Source of the DNA: an uncultured Sphingomonadaceae bacterium
Lineage (GTDB): Bacteria > Pseudomonadota > Alphaproteobacteria > Sphingomonadales > Sphingomonadaceae
NCBI GenBank assembly: GCA_902806235.1
Contig: CADCVW010000012.1
Span: 40,150 to 104,149 of the forward strand
Direction of reading: 5' to 3'
Length of the DNA: 64,000 nt
Of the stretch, positions 29,475-38,552 are shown piece after piece (position 1 is the first letter of the stretch; the number at the start of each line of letters is the position of its first letter). The translations under genes and the position numbers were made by a program. The notes beneath the pieces are model-generated. The model was not told where the DNA came from. It worked only from the letters and a program-made list of their open reading frames with translations, and ran no database searches.

Positions 29475-30479
29475 TCACCCCCGCTCCGCCAGCTTCCGCT
29501 CCCACGCCAGCGCGTCCGTCACGATTAGCTCCAGGTCGTCGCGCTCCGGCCGCCACGGCAGGGTCGCCAGGATGCGCGCGTTGTCGGCGACCAGCGCGGC
29601 GGGGTCGCCGGGGCGGCGGGGGCCGACGCGGCGGTCGAGCTTAAGGTTGGTTACCCTGTCCACGGCGTCGAGCACCTGCTGGACGGAGAAGCCGCGTCCG
29701 TAGCCGCAGTTCATGACGTGGCTGGCGGCCGGATCGTCGACGAGCTTCTGGAGCGCGTGGACGTGGGCGGACGCCAAGTCGCTGACGTGGATGTAGTCGC
29801 GCACTCCCGTGCCGTCCGGGGTGTCGTAGTCGGTGCCGAAGACGGAAACGTGGTCGCGCTTGCCGGTTGCGGCTTCGGCCGCGATCTTGATGAGGTGGGT
29901 GGCGCCGGCGGTGGACTGGCCGGTGCGGCCCTGCGGGTCGGCGCCGGCGACGTTGAAGTAACGCAGCGCGACGTAGTTCATCGGGTGCGCGGCGGCCACG
30001 TCGCGGAGCATCCATTCCGTCATCAGCTTGGACGCGCCGTACGGGTTGATGGGGTGCGTGGGCGCGTCCTCCCTCACCGGCACCTCCTCCGGCGCGCCGT
30101 AGGTCGCCGCGGTGGAGGAGAAGATGAAGTGGCGGACGCCGCCCCGCACGGCCACCTCAATGAGGTTGCGGCTCGCGGCCGTGTTGTTGCCATAATATTT
30201 GAGGGGGTCGGAGACCGACTCCGGCACGACGATGGAGCCGGCGAAGTGCATGATCGCGCCCACGCCGTATTCGGCGATGGCACGTCCGACCAGCGCGGTG
30301 TCGCCGACGTCGCCCTCGACCAGCGGCACGTCGTCCGGCAGCGCCCAGCGGAAGCCGGTGACGAGGTTGTCAACGACGACGACCGGCCAGCCCGCGTCCC
30401 GCAGCGCGAGCACCGCGTGGCTGCCGATATAGCCCGCGCCGCCCGTCACCAGCACGGTGAACCGCTCCGCCGTAGTCAT
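29475..30479 (-). CDS. galE: UDP-glucose 4-epimerase
   Basis: 334 residues. Interconverts UDP-glucose and UDP-galactose using bound NAD. N-terminal TGGAGYIGS dinucleotide motif, HFAGSIVVPESV, the SSTAATYG serine, and the catalytic YxxxK in NPYGASKL, then GVRDYIHVSDLA. Length is normal. Its ATG overlaps the stop of the MarC-family gene upstream (ATGA). It supplies nucleotide sugars for surface polysaccharide. Confidence 0.95.
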   Translation of the reverse strand: MTTAERFTVLVTGGAGYIGSHAVLALRDAGWPVVVVDNLVTGFRWALPDDVPLVEGDVGDTALVGRAIAEYGVGAIMHFAGSIVVPESVSDPLKYYGNNTAASRNLIEVAVRGGVRHFIFSSTAATYGAPEEVPVREDAPTHPINPYGASKLMTEWMLRDVAAAHPMNYVALRYFNVAGADPQGRTGQSTAGATHLIKIAAEAATGKRDHVSVFGTDYDTPDGTGVRDYIHVSDLASAHVHALQKLVDDPAASHVMNCGYGRGFSVQQVLDAVDRVTNLKLDRRVGPRRPGDPAALVADNARILATLPWRPERDDLELIVTDALAWERKLAERG

Positions 30480-31096
30480 ATTCTGAAGGCTCCCTTGATC
30501 CCGTCGATGAAGAATTGGGCGGCGAGCGCCGCGAGTAGCACGCCGAGCAGCCGCGTCAGCATGGCTTCCACCCTGTGCCCGAGGAAGTTGAGCAGCGGCC
30601 CGGCCGCCAGCAGCGCGAGCAGCGCGAGCACCATAACGGAAGCGAGCGCCCCCAGCACCACCGCCGTCTCCTCCACGCCATCGGCGGCGGAGGTGGCGAG
30701 CATCACCGCGGCGATCGAGCCGGGGCCGGCGAGCATGGGAATCGCCATGGGGAAGACGCTGATGTCCTCCTGGGCGCTCGCTTCGACTTCCTGCGCGCGG
30801 GTCTCGCGGCGCGCGGTGCGCCGCTCGAACACCATCTCCAGCGCGATCAGCGCGAGCATGGCGCCGCCGGCGATGCGAAACGCGTCCAAGCTGATGCCGA
30901 GCGCGTCGAGCAGTTGTTCGCCGAGCAACGCGAAGAAGAGCAGGATGCCCGTGCCGACGAGGACGGAGCGAATTGCCATGGTCCGGCGGTGCGCGGGCGT
31001 CGTCCCACGAGTGAGACCGGCGAAGATGGGCGCGCAGCCGGGCGGGTCGATGACCAGGAAGAAGGTGACCAGCGCGGAGGTGTAGAGGGCTAGCAC
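30476..31096 (-). CDS. MarC/UPF0056 family membrane protein
   Basis: 206 residues and six predicted helices. The family's opening is present (ALVTFFLVIDPPGCAPIFAGLTRG), and the second half contains ISVFPMAIPMLAGPGSIAAVML. MarC proteins were once linked to multiple antibiotic resistance, but their transport role is unproven. GTG 31096 is chosen because it starts exactly at the conserved N-terminus; the open frame extends 22 codons further with low-complexity sequence. Confidence 0.88.
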   Translation of the reverse strand: MLALYTSALVTFFLVIDPPGCAPIFAGLTRGTTPAHRRTMAIRSVLVGTGILLFFALLGEQLLDALGISLDAFRIAGGAMLALIALEMVFERRTARRETRAQEVEASAQEDISVFPMAIPMLAGPGSIAAVMLATSAADGVEETAVVLGALASVMVLALLALLAAGPLLNFLGHRVEAMLTRLLGVLLAALAAQFFIDGIKGAFRI

Positions 31097-31304
31097 GGGC
31101 GGGCGCGGCTCCCGAGTCGCGGGGCGAGCGCCCCGCCGAAGTTGACCACGTTGGCACTGCATCGAAGGGCAATGCCCCTCCCCGCCGCGCGCCGGGCGTC
31201 CCTCGCGCGCTCGTTCCAGCGGTGCCGTACTGCCTCCATGGCCCGCGCATAACCGAAGGCGGGGGTTGTAGGACAGGCCCCGGTCAGCCGGCCCGGCGCG
31301 GTGC

Positions 31305-32186
31305 TCACACCGCCGGCGCGGGCAGCCCCGCGCGGGCGTGGGCGGCGTGCAGCGTGTTGCGGAGAAGGACGGCGATGGTCATCGGGCCGACGCCGCCAGG
31401 GACGGGGGTGATCGCGCCGGCGACCGCTGCCGCGCTGTCGAAGTGGACGTCGCCGACGAGGCGGGACTTGCCCCCGCCGGCGTCTACCCGGTTAATGCCG
31501 ACGTCGATTACGCAAGCGCCCGGCTTCACGTCCGCGCCGCGGATCATCTCCGGGCGGCCCACGGCGGCGACCAGGATGTCGGCGGCGCGGGTGAGCGCGG
31601 GGAGATCGCGGGTACGCGAGTGGGCGACCGTCACCGTGCAGCTCTCCGCGAGGAGGAGCTGCGCCATCGGCTTGCCGACGATGTTGGAGCGGCCGACGAC
31701 CACGGCGTGACGGCCCGCCAGGTCGCCGAGCCGTTCGCGGAGCAGGATGAGGCAGCCGAGCGGGGTGCAGGGGGTGAGCGCGGGCTCGCCGAGCGCCAGC
31801 CGGCCGGCGTTCAAGGGGTGGAAGCCATCGATGTCCTTGGCCGGGTCGATGGCCTCGATCACCGCGTGGGGATTGACCTGCGGCGGGAGCGGGAGCTGGA
31901 CGAGGATGCCGTCCACGTCGGGGGCGGCGTTGAGGCGGGCAACGAGTGCGAGCAAGTCGGCCTGGGAGACGTCGGCGGGGAGGCGGTGGACGAAGCCGCT
32001 CATCCCGGCCTCGGCCGTCGCGCGCTCCTTTGACCGGACGTAGACGGCGCTCGGCCCGTCCTCACCGACGAGCACCACGGCGAGGCCGGGCGGGCGGTGC
32101 GCGACGCTCGCAAAGCCCGGCACGGCGGCGGCGACCGCGGCGCGGAGCTCGGCCGCACGCGCGCGGCCGTCGATCACCGCCGCCAC
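31305..32186 (-). CDS. folD: Bifunctional methylenetetrahydrofolate dehydrogenase / cyclohydrolase
   Basis: 293 residues. Interconverts 5,10-methylene-THF and 10-formyl-THF with NADP. Signatures: [14 protein letters not shown] with the active-site Tyr and Lys, [38 protein letters not shown] and [11 protein letters not shown]. Start GTG 32186, four bases after the YggT stop, so it is probably cotranscribed with yggT. Length normal. Confidence 0.97.
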   Translation of the reverse strand: MAAVIDGRARAAELRAAVAAAVPGFASVAHRPPGLAVVLVGEDGPSAVYVRSKERATAEAGMSGFVHRLPADVSQADLLALVARLNAAPDVDGILVQLPLPPQVNPHAVIEAIDPAKDIDGFHPLNAGRLALGEPALTPCTPLGCLILLRERLGDLAGRHAVVVGRSNIVGKPMAQLLLAESCTVTVAHSRTRDLPALTRAADILVAAVGRPEMIRGADVKPGACVIDVGINRVDAGGGKSRLVGDVHFDSAAAVAGAITPVPGGVGPMTIAVLLRNTLHAAHARAGLPAPAV

Positions 32187-32190
32187 CGCG

Positions 32191-32475
32191 TCAGCCCAGG
32201 AAGATGGCGGGGAGCAGGATGTCGCGCAGGATGATGATCAGGAGCAGCACCACCATCGGCGACAGGTCCAGCGCGCCGAAATCGGGCAGGATGCGGCGTA
32301 TCGGACGGTAGAGCGGCTCCGTCATCCGATCGAGCGCGTAGAGCGCCTGGCGGACGAAGTCGTTCGAGGTGTTGATCACGTTGAAGGCGACCAGCCAGCT
32401 GATCACCGCCTGGATGATGATGATCCACTGCGCGACCGAGAGGAGGAGGTCGAGGATCTGGTAGATGGCGAGCAT
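32191..32475 (-). CDS. YggT family membrane protein
   Basis: 94 residues with two hydrophobic stretches flanking an amphipathic linker: [20 protein letters not shown] and [17 protein letters not shown]. The linker has [24 protein letters not shown], the family hallmark. It is linked to osmotic stress and cell-envelope maintenance in other bacteria. ATG 32475 is chosen for a start right at the first helix. Confidence 0.92.
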   Translation of the reverse strand: MLAIYQILDLLLSVAQWIIIIQAVISWLVAFNVINTSNDFVRQALYALDRMTEPLYRPIRRILPDFGALDLSPMVVLLLIIILRDILLPAIFLG

Positions 32476-32544
32476 GGGGGTGCACTTAGAGGGGCGCGTG
32501 TGGGGGGGCAAGGCGGGGGCGAGGGGCGCCCCCCCTATTCAAGC

Positions 32545-32660
32545 ATCTCGTCACCCCCACGCAGGCGGGGTCAAAAACCCGCGACGCCGGGGAGTGCGCG
32601 CCCACGACCGTCGAGGGTTATTGATCCCCGCTTTCGCGGGGATGAGGTCAATAGTTTTCG
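32545..32660. repeat. Intergenic REP-like palindromic repeat
   Basis: The 207-base gap between yggT and argB carries two hairpin units. One is the palindrome around TCACCCCCACGCAGGCGGGG (about 32550–32572). The other is ATCCCCGC-TTTC-GCGGGGAT at 32624–32643. The second is a very common dispersed proteobacterial repeat whose translation gives IPAFAGM. No gene is seen here. Confidence 0.7.
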
Positions 32661-32682
32661 GGCGTTCGTAGCGGCGACGCCC

Positions 32683-33582
32683 CTATCCGCGCCGCACCAG
32701 TGTCCCCGCGCCCCTCCGCGTGAAGAACTCGATCAGCATGATGTGGGGCACCCGCCCATCCAAAATCACGGCGGCGTCCACCCCCGCCTCCACCGCGGCA
32801 ACGCAGGTGTCGAGCTTGGGAATCATGCCGCCGGACACGGTGCCGTCCGCGCGGAGCTCGGCGACGCGCGCGGGGAAAAGGTTGGTGAGGATCTCCCCGT
32901 CCTTGTCGAGCACGCCGGCGACGTCCGTGAGCAGGAAGAAGCGGGACGCGCCGAGCGCGGCGGCGAGCGCGCCGGCCATGGTGTCGGCGTTGATGTTGTA
33001 GGTTTCCCCGTCCGCGCCGGAGGCGATGGGGGCGATCACGGGGATAATGCCGGCGGCGACCAGCACGTCGATGATCGTGCGGTCGACTTTGACCGGCTCG
33101 CCGACGAAGCCGAGGTCGACATTGCGCTCGATGCCGCGGTTGGGGTCGGCTTCGCTCCGCTCGACCTTCTCCGCCGTGACGAGCCCGGCGTCCTTGCCCG
33201 ACAGGCCTACCGCCTTGCCGCCCGCGGCCTCCAGCCAGCGGACGATGTCCTTGTTGATGGAGCCGGCGAGGACCATTTCTGCCACCCGTGCGGTTTCCGC
33301 GTCCGTCACGCGCAGCCCGCCGACGAATTCGGACCTGACGCCGAGCCGTTCGAGCATGGCGCCGATCTGCGGCCCGCCGCCGTGCACCACCACCGGGTTG
33401 ATGCCCACCGCCTTGAGCAGCACGACGTCGCGGGCGAAGGAGGCGGCTGCCTCCGGGTCACCCATCGCGTGACCGCCGTATTTTACGACGAATGTCTGGC
33501 CGGCATAGCGCTGGACGTAGGGCAGCGCCTCCGTGAGCGTTTCAGCCTTGATCAGCAGCGCGGGGTCGGGTCCGTGGGGCAT
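32683..33582 (-). CDS. argB: N-acetylglutamate kinase
   Basis: 299 residues. Second step of arginine synthesis. Amino-acid kinase fold with [45 protein letters not shown], and [13 protein letters not shown] near the nucleotide site. Length and N-terminal extension match the arginine-sensitive alphaproteobacterial type. Transcribed towards folD/yggT, with the repeat in between. Confidence 0.97.
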   Translation of the reverse strand: MPHGPDPALLIKAETLTEALPYVQRYAGQTFVVKYGGHAMGDPEAAASFARDVVLLKAVGINPVVVHGGGPQIGAMLERLGVRSEFVGGLRVTDAETARVAEMVLAGSINKDIVRWLEAAGGKAVGLSGKDAGLVTAEKVERSEADPNRGIERNVDLGFVGEPVKVDRTIIDVLVAAGIIPVIAPIASGADGETYNINADTMAGALAAALGASRFFLLTDVAGVLDKDGEILTNLFPARVAELRADGTVSGGMIPKLDTCVAAVEAGVDAAVILDGRVPHIMLIEFFTRRGAGTLVRRG

Positions 33583-33628
33583 GGAGGCGCCCTAAGGACG
33601 GCGCGCGGGATGGGCAACGCCCGGCGGC

Positions 33629-34273
33629 TCAGCCCTCGCGGTGCTGCACCTGCTTGAGCCACAGCACCATTTCGTGGAACGGCAGCGGCTGGTGGAAGGC
33701 AACGCCGACGAAGCGCCCGTCCGCCCAGCGCACCCGGCCGGGGACCGGGTGATAGCCGTCCATGGTGACGACCAGCTCCTGGTCCACGGCGAAGGCGCGC
33801 TCCGTTTCCACCTTGACCCCGCCCTGGCTGACGTCGACCGCGCGGCACCAGACGGAGCGCGCGCCGGCGCGCAGCCGCACGGAGCAGCGCAGCTCGACGC
33901 GCGGCATGCGCGGCTGGTGGCCGCGCCCGTCGAGCGTGTGGCTGGCGAGCAGCTCTCCGATGTCGATCTCCTCGTCGAAGGCGACGCCCACGTCGTGCCC
34001 GCGCGCCCAGATCACCCGGCCCGACACCTCCTCCGCCGTCTTGAGCTCTACGGAGACGCGGTCACCCACGACCAGGTCCGTATAGACTTGCGCGCGCAGG
34101 CCGAGCGCGGACACGTTGCGGATCAGGCAGAGATCCTTTCCGTGCAAGGTGCGCAGCATGCCGACGCGGAGCAAGCTGGTGTGGCGCTCCGCCAAGCGCG
34201 CGTCGGGCGGCGCGGGGACGGCCGGGGCAAAGGAGAAGGTCGTCTCCGTCGCTTGGGGGGCACTGTGGTCCAT
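33629..34273 (-). CDS. Tandem PilZ-domain protein
   Basis: 214 residues with two PilZ-like halves. The second has the cyclic-di-GMP motifs RMPRVELRCSVRL and DVSQGGVKVE (the RxxxR…DxSxxG pattern). The first is degenerate (LIRNVSALGLRAQV). Likely a cyclic-di-GMP receptor controlling motility or exopolysaccharide. It is relevant that both a GGDEF and an EAL gene in this window are broken, so the second-messenger enzymes must lie elsewhere. Confidence 0.85.
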   Translation of the reverse strand: MDHSAPQATETTFSFAPAVPAPPDARLAERHTSLLRVGMLRTLHGKDLCLIRNVSALGLRAQVYTDLVVGDRVSVELKTAEEVSGRVIWARGHDVGVAFDEEIDIGELLASHTLDGRGHQPRMPRVELRCSVRLRAGARSVWCRAVDVSQGGVKVETERAFAVDQELVVTMDGYHPVPGRVRWADGRFVGVAFHQPLPFHEMVLWLKQVQHREG

Positions 34274-34467
34274 TTCGTTGCTCCGGCCGCGGTCCGCTAG
34301 TTCGCCCGTTCGTTAACAGCCGAAACGTTAGCAATTCGCGACCTTGCATCGGCTTCGGCGCGAGACGGCGCGCCCCGCCGGGCAGCGCGAGGTTGCCGAA
34401 CGGGCGGCCCCCGCTCATCTTCGGCGCTCCCCGCCGGACCGCCGGCCCCCGCAGAGGAGTCTCCGCC

Positions 34468-35370
34468 ATGATCGCCCAAGTGATCGAGCCCCGCCGCAAG
34501 GACCTCGGCGGCTTCGAGGTCGGCCGCGTGCTGCCGCAGGTGGCGCGGCGCACGGTGGGGCCGTTCGTCTTCTTCGACCACATGGGGCCGGCGGATTTCC
34601 AGCCGGGGCTCCCCCGTTCCGTCGATGTGCGTCCGCACCCGCACATCGGGCTGGCCACCGTCACCTACCTGTTCGACGGCGAGATCACCCACCGCGATAG
34701 CGTGGGCTCGGTGCAGCCGATCCGCCCGGGCGAGGTGAACTGGATGACGGCGGGCAAGGGGATCACCCACAGCGAACGGTTTGAGCGGGCGCGGATGGAA
34801 GGGGGCAGGCTGCACGGCATCCAGGCCTGGGTCGCGCTGCCGGAAGAGGCGGAGGAGATCGACCCCGGCTTCTCCCATCACCCGAGCGGCGCGCTGCCGA
34901 GCTTCGAGTCGGGCGGGCTCGCCGCGCGGCTGGTGGCGGGGCGCGCGTTCGGAGCAGACGCCGGGGTGCCCGTGCATTCGCCGATGTTCTATGCACATTG
35001 GGAGCTGCGGGCCGGGGCCAAGGCCGGGCTGCCCGCTGAATATCCGGAGCGCGCGGCCTATCTCACGCGGGGCAGCGTGGAGGTGGACGGGCGGACGTGG
35101 GAAGAAGGGCGGTTGCTCGTCTTCGCGCCGGACGAGACCGTCGTGTTCACCGCGCTGACGGACGCCACGGTGATGCTGCTCGGCGGCGAGCCGCTGGGCG
35201 AGCGGTTCCTCGAGTGGAATTTCGTCTCCTCGCGGCGCGAGCGGATTGAGCAGGCCAAGGCGGATTGGCGGGCGGGGCGGATGAAGCTGCCGGTGATGGA
35301 CGAGGAGGAGTGGATCCCGCTGCCAGAGGCCCCGCACCCGTCGGAGCGCGACCCGAACCCAATGTCTTGA
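34468..35370 (+). CDS. Pirin family protein
   Basis: 300 residues, two cupin domains. Metal-binding His set in RPHPHIGLATVTYLF and the downstream GEVNWMTAGKGITHSERF, hallmark of pirins; C-terminal pirin domain ends NFVSSRRERIEQAKADW. Some bacterial pirins act as quercetin dioxygenases or bind metabolic enzymes. ATG 34468 follows an AGAGGAG ribosome site; an upstream ATG-initiated extension is not conserved-looking. Confidence 0.93.
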   Translation: MIAQVIEPRRKDLGGFEVGRVLPQVARRTVGPFVFFDHMGPADFQPGLPRSVDVRPHPHIGLATVTYLFDGEITHRDSVGSVQPIRPGEVNWMTAGKGITHSERFERARMEGGRLHGIQAWVALPEEAEEIDPGFSHHPSGALPSFESGGLAARLVAGRAFGADAGVPVHSPMFYAHWELRAGAKAGLPAEYPERAAYLTRGSVEVDGRTWEEGRLLVFAPDETVVFTALTDATVMLLGGEPLGERFLEWNFVSSRRERIEQAKADWRAGRMKLPVMDEEEWIPLPEAPHPSERDPNPMS

Positions 35371-35393
35371 GAGGATCATAGGAGGACCGCCCT

Positions 35394-35418
35394 GCCCTTC
35401 TCCCCTTGGGGAAGAAGG
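35394..35418. terminator. Bidirectional hairpin between convergent genes
   Basis: CCTTCTCCCC and GGGGAAGAAGG form an imperfect stem around a TT loop in the 51-base gap between the pirin and glutathione S-transferase stops. It could terminate both transcripts. Confidence 0.45.
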
Positions 35419-35421
35419 TTA

Positions 35422-36054
35422 CTACACCTTCGGTACCTCCATCCCCCGCTGCACCGCCGGCCGCGCGCCGACCGCCTCCAGCCAGCGCGCCACGCCCGGC
35501 CGCTCCGTCGCGCCCAGGGTCGCGCGGAGCATCCGCTGGGAAGCGCTGGCCCAGGCGTAGCAGGCGATGTCGGCGATCGAATAGTCGGCCCCGGCGAGGT
35601 ACTCGGCCTCGCCCAAGCGGCGCTCCATGACGTCTAGCAGGCGGTTGCCCTCGTCGCGGAAGCGGGCGATCGAGGGCTCGTGCTTGTCGGGCGCGCGGTG
35701 GGCGAAGTAGCCGAGCTGGCCGAGCATTGGGCCGAGCCCGCCGACCTGCCAATAGGTCCATTCCAGCGCCGCGACGCGGGCGGGGCCGGAAGGGGCGAGG
35801 AGCCGGCCCGTCTTCTCCGCTAGATACTGCAGGATCGCGCCGCTCTCGAACACGGAAACGGGGTTGCCCTCTTGCGGAGCATCGTCGACGATCGCCGGGA
35901 TCTTGTTGTTGGGGCTGACCTTCAGGAACTCCGGGGCGAACTGCTCGTCCGCGCCGATGTTCACCGGGCGGACCTCGTAGGGCAGGCCGACCTCCTCGAG
36001 CATGATGGACGCCTTGCGGCCGTTGGGGGTGGTCCAGGTGTAGAGGGTGATCAT
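35422..36054 (-). CDS. Glutathione S-transferase family protein
   Basis: 210 residues. Thioredoxin-like N-domain (LYTWTTPNGRKASIMLEE, then NNKIPAIVDD and the glutathione-contact VFESGAILQYLAEKTGRL) and all-helical C-domain. It resembles the YfcG/Ure2-like subgroup (TPNGRK opening), which often has disulfide-bond reductase activity. Divergent from the inositol-phosphate synthase gene, 190 bases apart. Confidence 0.92.
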   Translation of the reverse strand: MITLYTWTTPNGRKASIMLEEVGLPYEVRPVNIGADEQFAPEFLKVSPNNKIPAIVDDAPQEGNPVSVFESGAILQYLAEKTGRLLAPSGPARVAALEWTYWQVGGLGPMLGQLGYFAHRAPDKHEPSIARFRDEGNRLLDVMERRLGEAEYLAGADYSIADIACYAWASASQRMLRATLGATERPGVARWLEAVGARPAVQRGMEVPKV

Positions 36055-36244
36055 GGCGCGGGTCTCCGTCGGATCGCGCCCACAACGCGGGGCGCGGCGG
36101 GAAGCTGCCCGGCGCGCCTTCGAGGCTCGGCAGCCGTGTAACGCACTTTACCGGACACAAGGGATTATGGAGGGAGCAAAGCCGCCCCCCGCTCTTTATA
36201 GACGCCAGGTTAACGGCCGCGGCGCGGCGCGGCGGAAGGATGAA

Positions 36245-37429
36245 ATGGCGGAAGCGAGACTCGGGGTGGCGGTGATCGGGCTCGGCGGCGCGGTGGCGAC
36301 CACCGCGGTGGCGGGCATCGAAATGCTGAAGAGCGGGTCGAACAGCCTGGACGGGCTGCCGCTCGCCGACCGCAACGTGCCCGGCCTGGTCGACTACCGC
36401 GCGCTTTCCTTCGGCGGCTGGGACCTGAGCGCCGATGACCTCGCCACCGCCGCCACTCGCCACGGGGTTCTTGGCGAAAAGGAGCTGACCAACGGCGCGT
36501 CGAGCCTCGCCGGGATGCGCCCGTGGCCGGCGGTGGGTTCCACCGATTTCTGCCGCAACATCGATGGCGCGCACAAGGTGGCCGCCCCCGGCCATCGCGC
36601 GGCGGTGCAGGCGATTCAGGACGACCTTGCCCGCTTCAAGAGGGCGCAAGGCCTCGACCGCGTGGTGATGATTAACCTCGCCTCGACCGAGCGGGTGCCG
36701 GACATGGCCGCCGACTGCCTCCAGTCGCCGCAGGCCTTCGAACGCGGGCTGGACCGGGACGACGCGGCGATCAGCCCGGCGATGCTCTACGCCTACGCGG
36801 CGATCGACAGCGGCACGCCCTATGGCAACTTCGCCCCCAGCGTGGCGGCGGACTCGCCGCCGCTCGCGGAGCTGGCACGGGCGCGCGGGGTACCCGTGGC
36901 GGGAAAGGACGGCAAGACGGGGCAGACGCTGGTCAAGACGGTGCTCGCCCCCGCCTTCCGCGCGCGGGCGCTCCACGTCGACGGCTGGTTCTCCACCAAC
37001 ATCCTCGGCAACACGGACGGCAAGGCGCTCGACGACCCGGCGAGCCTCGCGTCCAAGGTCGGCACCAAGACCAAGGTGCTCGACCAGATGCTCGGCTACC
37101 CGGTCGAGGACCACATCGTCCACATCCACTATTACCGCCCGCGCGGCGACGACAAGGAAGCGTGGGACAACATCGACCTGCGCGGCTTCCTCGGCCAGCG
37201 GATGCAGATGAAGGTCAACTTCCTGTGCAAGGACAGCGTCCTCGCCGCGCCGCTGGTGATCGAGATCGCGCGGGTGCTCGACCTCGCCGCGCAGCGCGGG
37301 CAGGGCGGCGTGCAGGAGCAGCTTGGGCTGTTCTTCAAGGCGCCGCAGACGCGGACGCCCGGCGCGGACCCCGTGCACGCCTTCCACGAGCAACAGCTGA
37401 TCCTGGACGAGTGGCTGGGAGCGGCCTGA
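36245..37429 (+). CDS. Myo-inositol-3-phosphate synthase
   Basis: 394 residues. Converts glucose-6-phosphate to L-myo-inositol-3-phosphate with NAD. Family motifs: VIGLGGAVATT at the start, then LASTERVPDM, the AIDSGTPYGNFAPS segment, GKDGKTGQTLVKTVLAPAF with the catalytic lysines, and SWFSTN-like DGWFSTNILGN followed by a conserved VLDQMLGYPVEDHIVHIHY. ATG 36245 follows GGAAGGA. Its TGA overlaps the next ATG. First gene of a long plus-strand cluster; it would feed inositol phosphate into whatever that cluster makes. Confidence 0.93.
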   Translation: MAEARLGVAVIGLGGAVATTAVAGIEMLKSGSNSLDGLPLADRNVPGLVDYRALSFGGWDLSADDLATAATRHGVLGEKELTNGASSLAGMRPWPAVGSTDFCRNIDGAHKVAAPGHRAAVQAIQDDLARFKRAQGLDRVVMINLASTERVPDMAADCLQSPQAFERGLDRDDAAISPAMLYAYAAIDSGTPYGNFAPSVAADSPPLAELARARGVPVAGKDGKTGQTLVKTVLAPAFRARALHVDGWFSTNILGNTDGKALDDPASLASKVGTKTKVLDQMLGYPVEDHIVHIHYYRPRGDDKEAWDNIDLRGFLGQRMQMKVNFLCKDSVLAAPLVIEIARVLDLAAQRGQGGVQEQLGLFFKAPQTRTPGADPVHAFHEQQLILDEWLGAA

Positions 37430-38349
37430 TGGCCGCGGCCGCCCGGGCCGCCCCGCCCGCGCTGTCCCCCGCCCACGTCGAGTTGTTCCGCGAACTCGGC
37501 GACCTGAAGCGCGTCCGCTCGGCGGGGCGCGAGGGGAGCATCGCGACGCGGCTGTTCGTCGCGGGCTGGGCGGCGCTGACGGCGGGAGTCGAACCGGCTG
37601 GGGTCATGCGGCGCACGGTCGGTTCCGCGCTCGCCGCCGCGCGGCTTGGCGACCTCGACCTGCCGAAGCTGCGGGAACTGGGCCTGGCGGAGGCCGACGC
37701 GGTCGGCGTGCTCGAGCGCGCCTTCGACGAGGTGGCCGGGACGCTCCATCCGGAGCTCGCCGCCGCGCTGCGCGGCGCGCTGCCGCTCGGCCCGCTGCCC
37801 CCTGGTCCCGTGCCGCGCTTCGTCCACCTCCTCGCCGACCAGCCGCGCGCGGGGGTGACCGCGCCGGGCAAGCCGCGGTTGATGCTGCAGCCGGCGGAGA
37901 ACCACGCGGAGCATTCGGTGCTCGTCGCGATCTACGGGGCAATTGCCGCGCCGGCGTTCGGGGCCGATCCGGTGGCGGCGTTCACCGCCGGCATGGCGCA
38001 CCATTTCCACAACGCGGCCATGCCCGACAGCGGCTTTTCCGGCGAGGTGCTGCTGGGCGACCTGCTCGGCGGGGTGATCGACCGGGCGCGCGAGATGGCC
38101 TTCGCGGAGCTGGCGGAGCCGCTGGTGGGCGTCGTGCGGCGCGCACTGGCCCCGATCACGGCGGACGACGCGGCGGAAGCGCGCGCCTTCCACAGCGGCG
38201 ACGTGATCGACCGCGTGCTGGAGATCGAGCAGCACCTGAAGGCGGCGACCGCGACAATGGACGTCGTGCTGCACGACTACGAGCTGGTGCACGGGGGGCC
38301 GGTGAAGGGGTTCCACGACCGCGTGCTCAGCGATGTGGGGCTGCTTTAG
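37429..38349 (+). CDS. HD-domain-like protein coupled to inositol-phosphate synthase
   Basis: 306 residues, no exact family recognised. The C-terminal half looks like an HD-type metal-dependent fold: ENHAEHSVLVAIYG (His159, His162), AHHFHNAAMPD (His191, His192, His194, Asp200), and HSGDVIDRVLEIEQH. HD proteins include phosphohydrolases and the di-iron inositol oxygenase, so either dephosphorylation of inositol phosphate or an oxidation is conceivable; neither is shown. Translation is coupled to the synthase by TGATG, strong evidence for a joint role. Confidence 0.6.
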   Translation: MAAAARAAPPALSPAHVELFRELGDLKRVRSAGREGSIATRLFVAGWAALTAGVEPAGVMRRTVGSALAAARLGDLDLPKLRELGLAEADAVGVLERAFDEVAGTLHPELAAALRGALPLGPLPPGPVPRFVHLLADQPRAGVTAPGKPRLMLQPAENHAEHSVLVAIYGAIAAPAFGADPVAAFTAGMAHHFHNAAMPDSGFSGEVLLGDLLGGVIDRAREMAFAELAEPLVGVVRRALAPITADDAAEARAFHSGDVIDRVLEIEQHLKAATATMDVVLHDYELVHGGPVKGFHDRVLSDVGLL

Positions 38350-38361
38350 AAGGATGAAGGG

Positions 38362-38545
38362 AGGCGGGGCCAGACTTCCGTTCCCCTTCAGGAGCGGGGA
38401 ACGGGTGAGGGTGAGCGTCGTAGACGCTCGCTCGGCGCGCAGCGCCGAACATCCGCGCGTCGCGGTTTCGCAGCGCCGGCCGAGGCATCGAGCCCCGCCC
38501 GACGCTCCCCACTCCAGCCTCTCCCCTGAAGGGGAGGGGCTACGG
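38362..38545. repeat. Intergenic palindromic repeat cluster
   Basis: Between the HD-protein stop and the methyltransferase start are four hairpins in a row: GTTCCCC…GGGGAAC (about 38380–38402), GAGCGTC-GTA-GACGCTC, TCGGCGC-GCA-GCGCCGA, and CCTCCCCTGAAGGGGAGG-like at about 38518–38540. Outer and inner units resemble the element at 54301–54476. No coding sense is seen; it may reduce or separate expression of the downstream genes. Confidence 0.6.
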
Positions 38546-38552
38546 TAGCGCG

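Noticed and set aside
32465..32671. Plus-strand frame ending IPAFAGM…
   Set aside because: This is the usual translation of a dispersed palindromic repeat, not a gene.
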